DNA of 64,000 bases from assembly GCA_947311845.1 (NCBI GenBank), contig CAMZMU010000089.1:23216435-23280434 (forward strand), written 5' to 3'. The notes below the pieces were generated by a model. It was not told the origin of the DNA. It made no database searches and saw only the letters and a program-made list of their open reading frames with translations. Position 1 is the first letter of the stretch. Each line of letters opens with the position of its first letter. This document shows positions 1 through 12,052 of this stretch, in pieces. Made by a program: the position numbers and the translations under genes. Source of the DNA: Poa pratensis. Lineage: Eukaryota > Streptophyta > Magnoliopsida > Poales > Poaceae.

Positions 1-9
1 GACTTGTCA

Positions 10-400
10 TCCAATCTTGGGTGTGTGCGCTTTTACCCGTCGCGGTCGTCGGGAGAAATGCACCTAGCTACGTGGTACATTGGCGTACACACACGGCGTC
101 GACCGATCGCGTACACACACGGCTCCGGCGCTCACGAAGTTCAGTGAACCGGCGAGCTGCACTTTTTGCACGTGTGCGTTTCTAGTTTCTGCTGCCCGAT
201 CGATGGAGTTCCAGGTGCAGGGTACATTGCCTGCGACCTGGTGGTGGCCTTTTCTTCTCCTCCGATGGAGGTCGTTATCGATCGGTGCCTGCGCTCGGCG
301 GATGACCGATTGGAACCGCTCGCTTGGTCCTAGACTCCTGGTGGTGGTGTGGTTGTGTGTAATGTGGTTGTCTTTGCTACCTTGCCTTGGAACCCCTGTA
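10..400. repeat. Unknown direct repeat, copy 1 of 3
   Basis: This is the first of three related copies; the others start at 4661 and 5487. All share TGCGCTTTTACCCGTCG near the start, then TACACACACGG and a TTCCAGGTGCAGGGTACA block, followed by a CTGGTGGT..CTTTTCTTCTC stretch. Reading frames cross the copies on both strands, but they are not conserved between copies, so I do not call a gene. The element class is unknown. Confidence 0.75.
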
Positions 401-1696
401 GAGTAAATTGTACTAGCGGTCACATAACTCGTTCCGCGTGTGCACTTTAAGTCATATATCTGAAAAAAAGTGAAAAATGGTCACCCAACTGAACAAGTGG
501 GTGCACTTCAGTTACAAACAGGTCACGTCATCCCGCTCTGGACTAGAATTTTTCTTATATTACGAGGGTCATATTTTAAAGTTGTTGGGCGGTGGTGAGC
601 TAGCAGGAGGGCGGCGCCGCGCTGGCAGGGGGCGTCGGCGAGCTTGCGGGAGGACGGCCGACCGGGCAACAGGAAGAAGACGTGCGCCTTGTTTGACTTT
701 TTTCTGAGCTATTAAACTTTTTTGTTCGTGCTGACAGGTACGATCATGTCCACCTAAACAACATTTTTTTTCGTGCCACGTCAGCCCTTACTGGTGGGTG
801 TCACCTGTCAGCACGAGTGTCAATTCATGTTCAATTCGATTTTAGCACACATTGCAACAAATCTCTCACATAGTGTTAGTTTTTTACGACTCAAATCGTA
901 AAGTGGTAGTTTTTCGGATATTAGATCGAATGGGGTAGTTCAGTGAAATCAACTCCGGTGTGCTTGATATTTTGAACACCATTGATTCATTCCCTCTGTC
1001 TCGAAAGGCCACTAGATTTGTTATGCAAAAATATCTATTCCGTGAAAAGCTGTGGAATATCAATCATGAAGATTAATCATATAGTCTGCCACCATGCAAA
1101 GCCAGCATCGCGAAGGCACACAACTTGCAGCTCGATCATGATTCTCTCTTGGCATTGCTGGACCATGCACGTAAAGTGTCCCAGAGGAGCTCAATCAGCG
1201 GCTAGATTCTTGACGCACGGCCTGATTCTCAAACAGCCGTTTTCTTCGCGCGTGATCCAGCTAAGTAGCTATCGCTCGTGCATTGTATACGTACGTCTGC
1301 AACGACGACGTATCTCCTGCCCGACCGGCCTTCGTTCAATGAACCATGAAGTTGTCTCTGCCGTGTGCGTTTATTTTTGTGCAAACTAACCATGAAGTTT
1401 TCTTCGCTCAGCTATGTATGGCCGTACGTATGGGTCGCAATCGATGGATATATAGATGCCGACGACGTAAGGGACAACATTTTTTTTACTCTTCTGGCGA
1501 GCCGGCGTAACTAATTTTCATAATTTAAGTTAGACCTTTGGAAGAGTGGTTTGAATTATTCAAGAATGATTTGAATTGGGCATGTGTGTTTGAAGTTATC
1601 ACCATGCAAAACATACGAGGCACATTTGTTGACCACACGAATCCGACGAACTGATCAAAGAGGCATTGAAAAGCAGCTAACTAAGTTGTTTATCTA
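401..1696. other. Intergenic, no gene recognised
   Basis: No coding sequence, RNA gene or terminal repeat pair is recognised here. There is a GC-rich patch at about 590-690 and otherwise AT-rich sequence. The short open frames at 477-707 and 982-1389 have no recognisable domain. Confidence 0.5.
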
Positions 1697-2039
1697 TCTA
1701 TACTTTTTATAAAGCAAACCCCACTATAGGTTATTTATGATTTCTCAACATGCAAGTTATCCACATCGCTCACTACTTTAGCCATCAAATATTTCGTATC
1801 ACCCACTAACATTAATTAATGACATTAGTTTCTTGCATGCAACATATTCACGTCATCTACTTTTTGCCCATACAATTGTGTATGTCACCCGTTTTTAATC
1901 ATCAAATATAAAAAAATCACATAATTGTGATATGTTGCATATTTTTGTAACCAAATTCATATTCCATGAGTCTTTTATCCCTTTATTTGCATATTTTTTT
2001 AAGAGATTCCTGACGCAACACGCGGTGGTATGTTTCTAG
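1697..2039 (+). mobile_element. Short non-autonomous Helitron
   Basis: The sequence starts TCTATACTTTTTATAAAGC and ends GTTTCTAG, which are the TC...CTRR ends known for plant Helitrons. It lies between a host A and a host T with no target duplication, as expected. GC-rich sequence just before the end (GACGCAACACGCGG) could form a weak hairpin. The first ~35 bases resemble those of the larger element at 20102-21543. No Rep/helicase is encoded, so it would need a helper. Confidence 0.6.
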
Positions 2040-3760
2040 TTCCGTTCACACCTTATGGATGTGTGTTAATTGGAAAAGAGTAGACATGCAAATTAATACT
2101 CGTCACATACTTGATGGAACTTGTGTTGTTCTAATCGTTTTACATCAAATCTGCTGACTGAACTCACTGTAGCATAGGCCGCTGGCAGTGGGAAGGCGTG
2201 AGCGACACTAGTCATCTTTGAAATAGACCAATAGTAAAAGCACACAAAATGCAACACTTACTCTAAATCTCACTGTCCACTTGGTATTTAATTTTTCTTC
2301 AATCTCCCTGGTCCAAGGAATTTATCATGATTCAAAGGTGAATCAATTGATAGATCAGTACAAATTGAGAAATTTTGAGGTTAGCACTCATAAGGGACAC
2401 TTGAATGATCTGCTTGTTCAAACATTGAACACTCTCTGCAAATTTCACAGAAAAGCAACTTGAAGTGGCTAACTAATAACATTCATCTCATGAAGTGGAT
2501 GTGTCCTAGCTAGTGCACCAAACCCATGTATAGATTTGACATGTGTTTGGGTAGTACAAGTACATCAATCAAGGACTTTTTGGATATGTATTTATCTATT
2601 TCCTGTTTTTAAGAAGCAAGATTATATTACCAGCCGTTCAAACAGAGCTGGTCCAATGAAATTTTGGGCTAGGGGCGAAAATAAATAAGTAATGTTTTTA
2701 TAAAACTTTTATAATTATCTAGATCTTATTTTTAGCATGTAAAGTTTTACAAATATAAATTCTATTTGTTGGCATAGTTTAAAAACATAACTTTCAATTT
2801 TTTACTAAATATTAGTTGGTGTATTTTTTTGTTTGTACCGATACCAATGAAAGAAGTAAAATGTATCTTATAACAAAATTTCGTCATACAACTATTTTTT
2901 CAACTTTTAATATATATAATTTATACATATTTATGGTAATGATCGGCAAAGAATATGATCTAACAAATATCTCAACAGTGGTTTCTAGTTCATGATTACT
3001 GAAACCATATTTACAATAATATTTAGAGTATGAAGTGAACCCGTGACATTATTATTTACTTTTTTGTTGTCAGATTTTTTAGCATGTCAAAATCTAACAA
3101 ATTGTGCATGCTCTTTACTTTATGCTGAAACAACATTGTTGAGAATAATCACCAATGAACATAATAAGGTGTGTAGTCTAACATGTTTGCATATGTAAAT
3201 TTTACTATTTGATGCGCTCTTATGCGATATGCTTGTTGTCATACGGTGTATACAAGTCCCAGACCAGTTTATAAAAAAAAATGTATTGCACGAAATTAAA
3301 CATGTAAATATTTCTGATCTTGGTTTTCCGGAAATACGTGGTACGTTTAGTTATCCTTACTACGGAGGAGATCCACGGATTATATATCACGAACGAAACT
3401 TGTCGCTTCATGGATTCGTATACATACTGATGTGTAGGAGAAGATATGCAATTAAACCTCCATCGATCCAAACTCAGTGCAACCTGTGTTCCCCGAGTTG
3501 GTTGAATCAAATCTTTCGATCGAACTGGTTGCAGGGGAAGCTGCCGAGGCCCGTGCGAACATCATCTAAATGCGCCCATATCTAATACGTACTCACAGGA
3601 GACAGCTCGCAAATTATATAATGTACGTAATGTTCATTTGGGCAATTGGGATTTATTTCTTATCATCGTCTTCCTATACAGCGACCTCTATTTAATTAGG
3701 TCGCGTGGGGAGCTGAATCTATTGCTAGATTAGCACTGTACTTTGCCGGAAAAAATATTA
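2040..3760. other. AT-rich intergenic stretch, nothing recognised
   Basis: AT-rich sequence without a convincing coding frame. A pair of overlapping opposite-strand frames at 3220-3585 has no recognisable domain and looks like chance. Confidence 0.45.
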
Positions 3761-3883
3761 CTCCCTCCGTTCCAATTTAATTGACTTGCTATGCACCACA
3801 TGTGGATGTATCTAGGCATGTAACACGTCTAGATACATCCACATATGGTGCATAGCAAGTCAATTAAATTGGAACGGAGGGAG
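3761..3883. mobile_element. Stowaway MITE (near-perfect palindrome)
   Basis: The ends are CTCCCTCCGTTCCAATTTAA and its inverse, flanked by TA on both sides (3759-3760 and 3884-3885). At 123 bp it is almost one long hairpin. These are the TIR and TA target duplication of Tc1/Mariner-derived Stowaway MITEs. It has no coding capacity. Confidence 0.93.
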
Positions 3884-3885
3884 TA

Positions 3886-4660
3886 GTACGGAGGTGTATC
3901 ATCATGGTGACCAATTAAGCCGCCACTTGATCAAACGGTCCAAAACTAAGCCTGGTCATAATTTGGTGTCAAACCGCCTAAACCAGCGGACCAACCCGCA
4001 CCGCACCAGCAAAACGGTTTGTTCCGGGTTAGCTGGTTTCCGGTTTCCAACCCGTGAATAGAAAATTAGGAGACGGTTTGAGACAGTCTCTGACACGAGG
4101 AAACCATCGAAACCGTGACGACTTCTCCGAGCTGGGGCGGCGCACGACTTCCGGGACACAGCCTTCCGGGACGTCCTTGCCGTCGGCCCCGTGCTGGCTC
4201 CGGTGATCCAATCTGCTCGAGCAGCAAGTATTTGAATACGTATACATGATGTCATCAATACGTCATAATGACATCACTGCATGAGATGTTTTATACTACG
4301 TGCGCAACGTTGCGGCCGTACGAAGCCCCCTGCGCCCTCCTCATCGGTTTCAAACCGTGTAAACCAACCCGACACAAACCGTATACTTACGCCCTCTAAC
4401 CGCGTGGAAACCAAACCAAACCAGCTGAGACCGGAATATTTGTGCCGGTTTGACAAACCAGCGAAACCCGCAACAAACCGTCGATGCACAGGCTTATCCA
4501 AAACAATGAACAGTTGTTCTTCAAGCTCGCCCCCTGTCTCTGGCTCGTTGGTAGACAGTAGACTGGAGACCTTTCATTTTCTTGGACCTTGGACGTACAT
4601 TGGCTGTGTCCTGTGGTGAGCTGAACCCAATCGATCCATGGATGATATAGAGCCGTATTG
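3886..4660. repeat. AACCG/CGGTT-rich stretch with inverted character
   Basis: No gene is recognised. The sequence is dense in AAACCG, AACCAG and GGTTTG words at about 3955-4095 and 4340-4490. The two parts partly complement each other, suggesting an imperfect fold-back. Frames on both strands are by-products of this low-complexity pattern. Confidence 0.4.
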
Positions 4661-5480
4661 TCCAATCTTTGGGTGCGCTTTTACCCGTCGTGATCTCGTC
4701 GGGGAAGAAACGAACCTACGTGGTGAGCTGCCGTACACACATGGGGTAGACAATGCAGTTCCAGGTGCAGGGTACACGGCGACCTTGGTGGTGGTCTTTT
4801 CTTCTCCTTCTCCGATCAAGATCGTTATCGGTGCTTGCTGGGTACGAGACAGATTGGAAGGCTTGGTCCTGGTGGTGTGCTCCTTTTTTCAACCGAAGAC
4901 AATTGAGTGATCGCCTAGTGCATCTGTGCGTGACTGTATCACCTGTGGTATGTGGTTTGTCTTTTCTTATCCTTGGAACCGTGTAGCCATATGGCCTGTC
5001 ATACATTGAATGGGTTGAACGTTCAACGCATCCAACGAAAAATCTCGACCGTGCAATCGTGGAAACGGACGGTGGAGATACAGGTTGTGTGCGTGCCATA
5101 TGAGTTGTAAAAGCTCATAACCGGCCATACATAGCGACTAAGAACTTTTTAAAGCCAACTAATAGTGCGTGCAGAAAATTTTCTAGCGTGTGCGACAGAT
5201 TTGCGTGTTTTTTTTGAGACGGCGACAAAACGGTCGTTGAGCCATCATTCATTAAGACATTTTGGAAACCATCGTGTCAGATCATAAATTCCAAGCCAGT
5301 CCTTGATAAAACTCCAAAGCCTCAAGGTTAAGCGGCAATGGACGAACAGATGTGCCGCCATCTTTGCGCGTTTTTCACTACCTAGAAGTCGAGAACATAG
5401 TAGTAGAAAATATTTGGCGGACCTTGTCAAGTTGCTAGGGATCTTGGTGGATGTATAAAACTCTCGCTACGGTCAACAAA
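4661..5480. repeat. Unknown direct repeat, copy 2 of 3
   Basis: This is the second copy of the repeat starting at 10 and 5487. It is the longest, because a ~150-bp LINE fragment is inserted at 5213-5362. Copies 2 and 3 continue in parallel past the part shared with copy 1: GCCATATGG, CCAACTAAT, GAAAATT..CTAGCGTG and GGACCTTGTCAAG occur in the same order in both. Copy 3 follows almost immediately, so 2 and 3 are a tandem pair. Confidence 0.75.
5213..5362 (-). mobile_element. 5'-truncated LINE 3' end
   Basis: On the minus strand this reads ..AHLFVHCRLTLRLWSF.., which resembles the zf-RVT region at the C-terminus of plant L1-type ORF2 proteins, and it ends in a short A run. It is flanked by TTTGCGTGTTTTT (5200-5212) and TTTGCGCGTTTTT (5363-5375), an apparent 13-bp target duplication with one mismatch. 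The neighbouring repeat copy 3 keeps the uninterrupted form. It is non-functional. Confidence 0.75.
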
Positions 5481-5486
5481 TAAAAC

Positions 5487-6000
5487 TTAGGTGCGCTTTT
5501 ACCCGTCGTGATCGTCGGGGAGAAACGAACCTACGTGGTAAGCTGTCGTACACACACGGGATCGACCGATTCAGTTCCAGGTGCAGGGTACATTGCGACC
5601 TGGTGGTCTTTTCTTCTCTTCTGATGGAGGTCGTTCTCGGTGACTGCTGCGTACCAGACAGCTCGCCTAGAGGATATGTGCGTGAGTGTGTCTACGTGTG
5701 TGTGGTTGTCTTTGCTATCCTCGGAACCGTGGAGCCATATGGGCCATACACGATGATTGTGAACTTCTTATAAGCCCAACTAATGATTCCTGAAGAAAAT
5801 TCCTAGCGTGCGCGTTGGATTTGTGCGTTTTTGCCATACCTAGGAATCGAGAAAATAGTACCGCCTCGAAACAGTTTTAAACTAACATTATTTCAAAATT
5901 GCGACCCTGGTTGTGGATCGGAATGAGTAGCAATATTGGTGGACCTTGTCAAGCATCTACGGTTTGTTGGTCGACGTGGGGATACAACTCTCTTTACAGA
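5487..6000. repeat. Unknown direct repeat, copy 3 of 3
   Basis: Third copy of the repeat, lacking the LINE insertion seen in copy 2 and so giving its empty-site sequence around 5821-5840. No protein frame is conserved among the three copies. Confidence 0.75.
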
Positions 6001-6572
6001 AGAAAAAAAAAACATGATTCTGAAAGGAAAAGGGAAAATGAGAGTGGACAAATGGCTTCCGAATTTTAGGGAGCTCGTTTTTTGAGAAAAGTCGAAATTC
6101 ACGGTTAAAGGTTTCCAAAAGTCCGGGAAAAAAATCCTGGAGGTACTAGTGTTCTAGTTTAGACTAAGCAAAAAATATTAATGAGTGGATCTGGGGAGTA
6201 AATTACAGAAAACTACCACAACTGGGGTGAGGAACAACATATTGCGTTAATATCCGTTTGACACAGTGTTGGTAGCATTTCTAACCAATGAGGCCCACTT
6301 GTAAAGGCTGAATTGGAAGCACATGTGGACATGAAGCTGAGTGGACTTGGGCCCACCTGTCAGCCCCTTCTCTTCTTTCCCCTCATGTCATTTGTTGTCT
6401 TTTTCTTCCTTCGGTTCACACAGGGAGAACACTCGATCCCGATGCGTGACAAGCTAGAGAGGCCTTGTGTATATGATATTAGTAGTAAGCTGTACTCACT
6501 TGGTCCCGAAAGGGTCAAGGAACTTATCATGCAAAAAAGTTGTCTATTCGACAGAATTTCAAAGAATGCCGA
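6001..6572. other. Intergenic, no gene recognised
   Basis: No recognisable gene. The right end abuts the poly(A) end of the outer LINE. Confidence 0.4.
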
Positions 6573-6883
6573 TTTTTTTTAGAAAAGGGGAGAAGCCCCA
6601 GGCTCTGCATCGATTGATGCACACGGCTTTTATTGCAGCGTCAAAGGTATTTCAGAGTTTACATCTCAAAAGGATAAAAAGTACGTAAGAAAGATAACAA
6701 GCAGCCCGACAAAAAGAAGAACAAAAAGTCCTTTGAAGCGTCTTCTCAAATGTCTTGAATTCTTCTAGACAGCCGCCAGGTACCCCGGGAATAGATATCC
6801 AAAGCGACCGCCTCTAGCCGGGTGCATCCAGAGTCTATAAGCGCACGTTGCGACTCTGGAGCCAGGTAAGCCCACTCGTGGAT

Positions 6884-8255
6884 CTAGTGGGTAGCCATGT
6901 GAATTACCTGTAAAAAATTAGTATGGCCAGCATTGTTAAAAATGATATCATTCCTGCATCTCCATATAGACCATAGAAGAGCACAAGTTCCCACTCGAAT
7001 TTGTGCTTTAAAATTCTTTTCCACCCCATTTAGCCAATTTCCAAACATATTCGTACTATTAGCCGGTGGAATGATATTAAAAGCATATTGCACCACAGTC
7101 CATAAGAAACGCGCACAAGGGCATGTAAAAAATAAATGTTCTATAGACTCCTCTGAATCACAAAACACACACTTGTTACATCCATTCCAATTACGTTTAG
7201 CAAGGTTATCCTTCGTTAAAATAACTTTGTTAAATAAGAACCACATAAAGATCTTAATCTTTAACGGTATCTTCAGTTTCCATATTTGTTTGCGTAAATT
7301 AATAGTATGACCATTTAATAAATCTTCATACAAGGATTTAACCGTAAATAATCCTGTAGAAGTAAGATTCCAAACAAATTTATCCTCATCCTCTGTTAGA
7401 TTAATGGTTATAAAAGTTTGCAGCATATGTAACCAAGCATCCCACTTGTTACCTGTCAAGTTTCGTCTAAACTCTATATGCACCGCGGAATTAGCTAAAA
7501 CATCAGCCACCACCACGTTTTTGTGGCGTACCACATTGTACAATGTTGGGTATTGAACCGCTAGAGGAACTTCACCCAGCCAAGAATCCTCCCAAAAACG
7601 GGTTGCTTGACCATTACCTACAACAAATTTACCTTTGCTGAAAAAGGTTTCTTTTACCCTCATCAGACCCTTCCAAAATTGTGAATCAGTAGGTTTAGCT
7701 GTCACTTGTGACAAAGTCTTATTTTGTAGGTATTTGTTCTGAAGTATTTCTTGCCAAACTCCTTCCTCATTAATAAGTTTAAAAAGCCACTTACTTAATA
7801 AGCACTTATTCTTTATATCCAAGACCTCGATTCCTAAACCCCCTTGATCCTTGGGTCTACAAATAATACTCCATTTTGTGAGTCTATATTTTTGTTTATT
7901 CTGATCACTCTGCCAAAAGAAATGAGATCTATAAAAATCTAACCTTTTCAGTACCCCTTTAGGTATCTCTAAAAAGGATAACATAAACATAGGTAAACTT
8001 GTTAGAACAGAAGTACTTAGGACTAGCATGTCTCCATATGAGAGTAACTTGCCCTCCCAGCACCCCAGTTTCTTTTCAAACCGTGTCTCTACTGGATTCC
8101 ATTCTTTATTTAAAAGTTTCCTATAGTGGATAGGGATTCCTAGGTATCGGAACGGAAGAGCCCCTGCCTCACAACCGAATACATTTGTATATTGATTTTC
8201 AGCCTCTTTGGCTTTCCCAAAACAGAAAATTTCGCTTTTATGAAAATTTATTTTC
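6884..8255 (-). pseudogene. Outer LINE ORF2, C-terminal part (thumb and zf-RVT)
   Basis: This is the C-terminal third of an L1-type ORF2 protein, which in an intact element reverse-transcribes its own RNA at a nicked target. Starting at the inner-LINE junction it reads KINFHKSEIFCFG.. and continues through IICRPKDQGGLGIEVLDIKN, a motif common after the RT domain of plant LINEs. It then reaches a zf-RVT zinc-binding region (KIPLKIKIFMWFLFNKVILT, then CNKCVFCDSEESIEHLFFTC) and stops at 6884. The last 381 residues are open, so this part decayed little. It is cut off from its own RT domain by the inner LINE and cannot work alone. Confidence 0.85.
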
Positions 8256-8270
8256 TTTTTTGACAGAGAT

Positions 8271-8338
8271 ACCGTAGGGAAAAATCCCTACGGTGTAGAT
8301 TTTATATAAATAGGTAGAGAAAAACCAGTGGTTTTTCT
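8271..8338 (-). other. Two adjacent perfect hairpins in LINE 3' UTR
   Basis: ACCGTAGGGA / TCCCTACGGT (8271-8280 and 8285-8294) forms a perfect 10-bp stem with a 4-base loop, about 10 bases from the A run. AGAAAAACC / GGTTTTTCT (8318-8326 and 8330-8338) forms a 9-bp stem with a 3-base loop. LINE RTs often recognise 3'-end RNA structure to start reverse transcription; that role here is inferred. Confidence 0.75.
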
Positions 8339-8415
8339 AAACAAGTCACATACAAATCTCTGCCAAAAAATCAGGGGGGTTGGAAACCCAAAAATCTAGG
8401 AGAAAAAGTACTCAT

Positions 8416-11400
8416 CTAGGTAAAAGTAACAAGGATCCAATCAAGAAGCGGTTGTACTTGGGCTGGCCGGACTCGATATTGATGAAGTAAAACGTCATGC
8501 TGAAAGAGGACTCTCCATCTCGCAAGTGAAGGCATCTGATTTTTAAAAATCCAGTCATTTCTACTCTTCCATATATTCCATAAAGCACATACCAAGACCT
8601 CCATTGGGCAAGGTCCAGAGAAAAGACTTTGGGCAAGTGCAAACCGTTGTGAAATAGGCAGGGAAGTGTCCCAGTGAACACCAATAACATCCCAGCAGCT
8701 AACAGCGAAAGAGCATTCGAAGAACAGATGATCACGTGTCTCTAGAAGCCCCGAATCACAGAGGACACAATGGTTTCCAGTGTCAAAATGCCAATGCTTC
8801 CTTATCATGAGATCTTTAGTATTCAACCTATCTTTTTGCAGCAACCATGCAAAGACACGGAGCTTAGGCAAACAATGCGATTTCCAAATGGCTTTCAAAG
8901 ACTGATCTTGAGGGAGATGAGAGAAAATGAATTTATAGTATTTGGCCGAGGAGAACAAGGAGCTGCCCCACGGAAACACTTTAGAATCCACATCCTCCGA
9001 GCTGAAATCATGTGCATCCAAAATAGCAGAGACATTCTCAAGTTCCTCAAAGGCCTGCAGCGATAAAGGTAACGCAAACGAGGCAGTCCGGTCTTCAGCC
9101 AGTCCAAAATGAGCAACAGACACATCCTCATTGAGAACAAAAGAGTATAATCTGGGGTATTTATCACAGAGGAGCTCATTCCCATGCCAGAAGTCTTTCC
9201 AAAAGAGGGTGGTCTGCCCATTACCTATATGTGAAGTGGTGATGCTGCGATAGATATTAATCAACTTGAAGATATCCTTCCACCAAAAAGAACCTCTAGC
9301 TGATTGGGCTTGGGGAGGTATGTGAGGATCATAAAGTGACCAAATAAGGGAGACCCATGGCACATCTGCTCGACAGAAAAATTTATGCAAATGCTTGATC
9401 AGTAGGCCATTGTTCTGTATTTCTAAGTTCAGGATTCCAAGACCCCCATATTTCTTAGGCCGGCAAACCATGTTCCACGCGGCAAGAGAATTACTTGAAT
9501 TGGAGTCCTCCTCCTTCCCCCACAGACCATGTCTTCTAATCCGATCTAAAAGCTTAAGGATTGCTTTCGGCATCTTGATTGTACACAGAAAATGTATAGG
9601 CAGCGCCGAAAGGATTGAGTTAACATATGTGAGCCTGCCACCATAGTCCAGAAAGCGTGCACTAGCATTCAGTCTCCGTTCCATCTGATCTGCCAGAGGC
9701 ATGAGGTCTTGAACAGTAGGCCGCGAAGATCCCAACGGCAAACCAAGGTATGTGAACGGCAAAGAACCCGTAGCACAACCAAAAGAAGCAGCAAGCGATG
9801 CAAGAAGCTCAGTAGAAATATTCACCGGCATGAGACAAGACTTGTCATAGTTAACTCTGAGACCAGTGGCAGCAGAAAACACCTGCAGCAGCTCTTTCAG
9901 AGCAACAAGCTGGGCTGGGCAGGCTTTAAGGATCAGCAATGTATCATCAGCATACTGCGCAATAGGGAAATCAGTATGTGGAATTGGTAAGGGGGGGGAG
10001 AGAATCCCATCAGAGGCTAGTCGGTTAACCATAGACTGAAGAAGATCCCGCCTGCAACAAAAAGGATCGGGGAAAAAGGGTCTCCTTGTCGAACACCCCG
10101 GCGACATGAGAACTTCTTGCCAGCTACACCATTGAGTAACACAGAAGAGGTGCCAGAGGAGAAAATGAGGCGAACCCAGGAGAGCCATCTATCATCACAA
10201 CCCCAACATTCCAAGATTTGGATGATCGCCGAGTGTTCAATAGTATCAAATGCTTTGGCAAAGTCTAATTTGAGAACCACCACCTCTTGCCTAGACTGCT
10301 TGCATTGATGAATATACTCATAGGCCCATGCTACACAATCCTGTATCGTCCTGGTCTTGAGAAACCCATATTGGTTGACATGAACCAGCTTCAGAATCTT
10401 GGATTGTAAACGATTAGCCAGAAGTTTTGTCAGAAGTTTTAGGCTGGAGTTAAGTAGAGATATAGGGCGAAAATCATTAGGTCCTCTCGGCGACTGCACC
10501 TTAGGAATGAGCGTTATAAACGCATCATTTATACTCTGGAGGTTTACACGGAGGTGCCAAAAATCCTCACACAAGCGGTAGAAGTCATGTCGGATGATGT
10601 GCCAACAAGTTTTAAGGAACAGACCCGAGAAACCGTCAGGGCCCGGTGCTTTATCAGTCGGCATCTCAGCAATAACCCGATCAATCTCTTCATGAGAGAA
10701 AGGAGAAGACAAACCATCCAGATCAATAGTAGGGTGAATAAAATCAGAGAAGTTAAAATCTGGGTCGATGGGGGTGGACACACCAAGTCTTTCCTTAAAC
10801 GAGTTCCAGAGGATGGCAGCTTTCTCTTCGTGCTCAGTAGCCTCAGAACCATCCGCACGTGATAACATAGAGATATGATTTTTTCGATATCGAATGGTAG
10901 CCATTGAGTGGAAAAATTTCGTGTTTTCACTGCCAAACTGGGCCCATCTCGCAGTACATCTTTTTTTCCAGTACATATGTTTACAGTCAAGGAGATGCTG
11001 CAGTTTTCGTTTTACAATATTTCGGAAGTTCCATTCAGAAATATGTAAAGTGCGAATCTGCTCCAAATCATCAAGCCAGAGGATGGTGTCATTGCATTTT
11101 TCAATCACATGCGTTAGGACAGAGATGCTAGTACACCAATTTTTTAGCCCTTTTCTAAGCAATTTGAATTTGGCTGAGAGACAACGGGCACTATCCCCAG
11201 GGCAGTTAATGTCCCAAATGCGTTGGACAACATCAAGAAATCCAGGCATTTTAATCCAATGATCCTCAAAGCGGAAGATAGAAGCCTTAGGAATATTAGT
11301 GCCAATGGAAACAACGCAGGGGGTGTGATCAGAAGTGGGGCGAGCAAGAGGCCGCACCGTAGTATTAGGATATTGAAGCGTCCAAGCTGACGACGTAAAG

Positions 11401-12047
11401 AACCAGTCAAGCTGTACCAACAGGGGATCAATTTGCATATTGCTCCACGTATAGCTACGACCTTTGATCGGCAGTTCTACTAACCCAAGGTAGGAGATCA
11501 CCTCATTGAATGTAGCAATATCCTCCAGGTTCGCACCAGGCCTGTTACGGCTATCAGAATAGCGATAAAAATTGAAGTCACCTAGAATAAGCCACAAAGC
11601 GTCTTGCGAGATGTCAAGGTGAAACAGCCAGGCAATGAAGTTTTCACGTTCTACCCCATCACAGGGACCATAGACGTTAACCAGCACGAAATTCTCAGCA
11701 GAAAAAACAGACGTGAAACTAATCGCAATGCCAAAGCTTTCCTGAAGGAGTATATTACCAGTGAACATATTGCTAGCCCAAAGAACCAAAAGCCCACCAG
11801 AGGCCCCATCGGAAGGAATGAACGCGAATTTATCAAAACGGCGTGGAGCAAATGATTTGATGAAGTTGATGTCAAAATCAGAGCGTTTCGTTTCCTGGAA
11901 GCAAATAATCGAGGCGGCGCTCTCTTCAATTTTATTCCGAATAAGAGGCCATTTTTCTGGGCTGTTAATCCCACGAATATTCCAACAAAAGACAAACCAC
12001 ATTCGCTTACGACTCACAAAGTCTGACATTGATAAGCAAACCACCAA
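8416..12047 (-). pseudogene. Inner LINE ORF2: endonuclease-RT-zf-RVT, one frameshift
   Basis: This encodes the LINE endonuclease/reverse transcriptase. The N-terminal APE-type endonuclease shows WNIRGINSPEKW, the catalytic-region glutamate in CFQETK, LGDFNF, and the late SDHTPC histidine motif. The RT domain shows DKAPGPDGFSGLFLK, KLDFAKAFDTIEH, RRGVRQGDPFSPILF and an intact QYADDTLL catalytic box. The C-terminus has a zf-RVT region with CVLCDSGLLETRDHLFFEC. There is no RNase H domain. Near 10047-10054, between SPILFVA and DLLQSMV, the frame shifts: the first frame (from 12047) stops at 10017 and the rest reads in another frame to 8416. The start lies 5 bases after the ORF1 stop. Everything else is open, so the break may be recent or a sequence error. 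Confidence 0.88.
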
Positions 12048-12052
12048 AAGGG

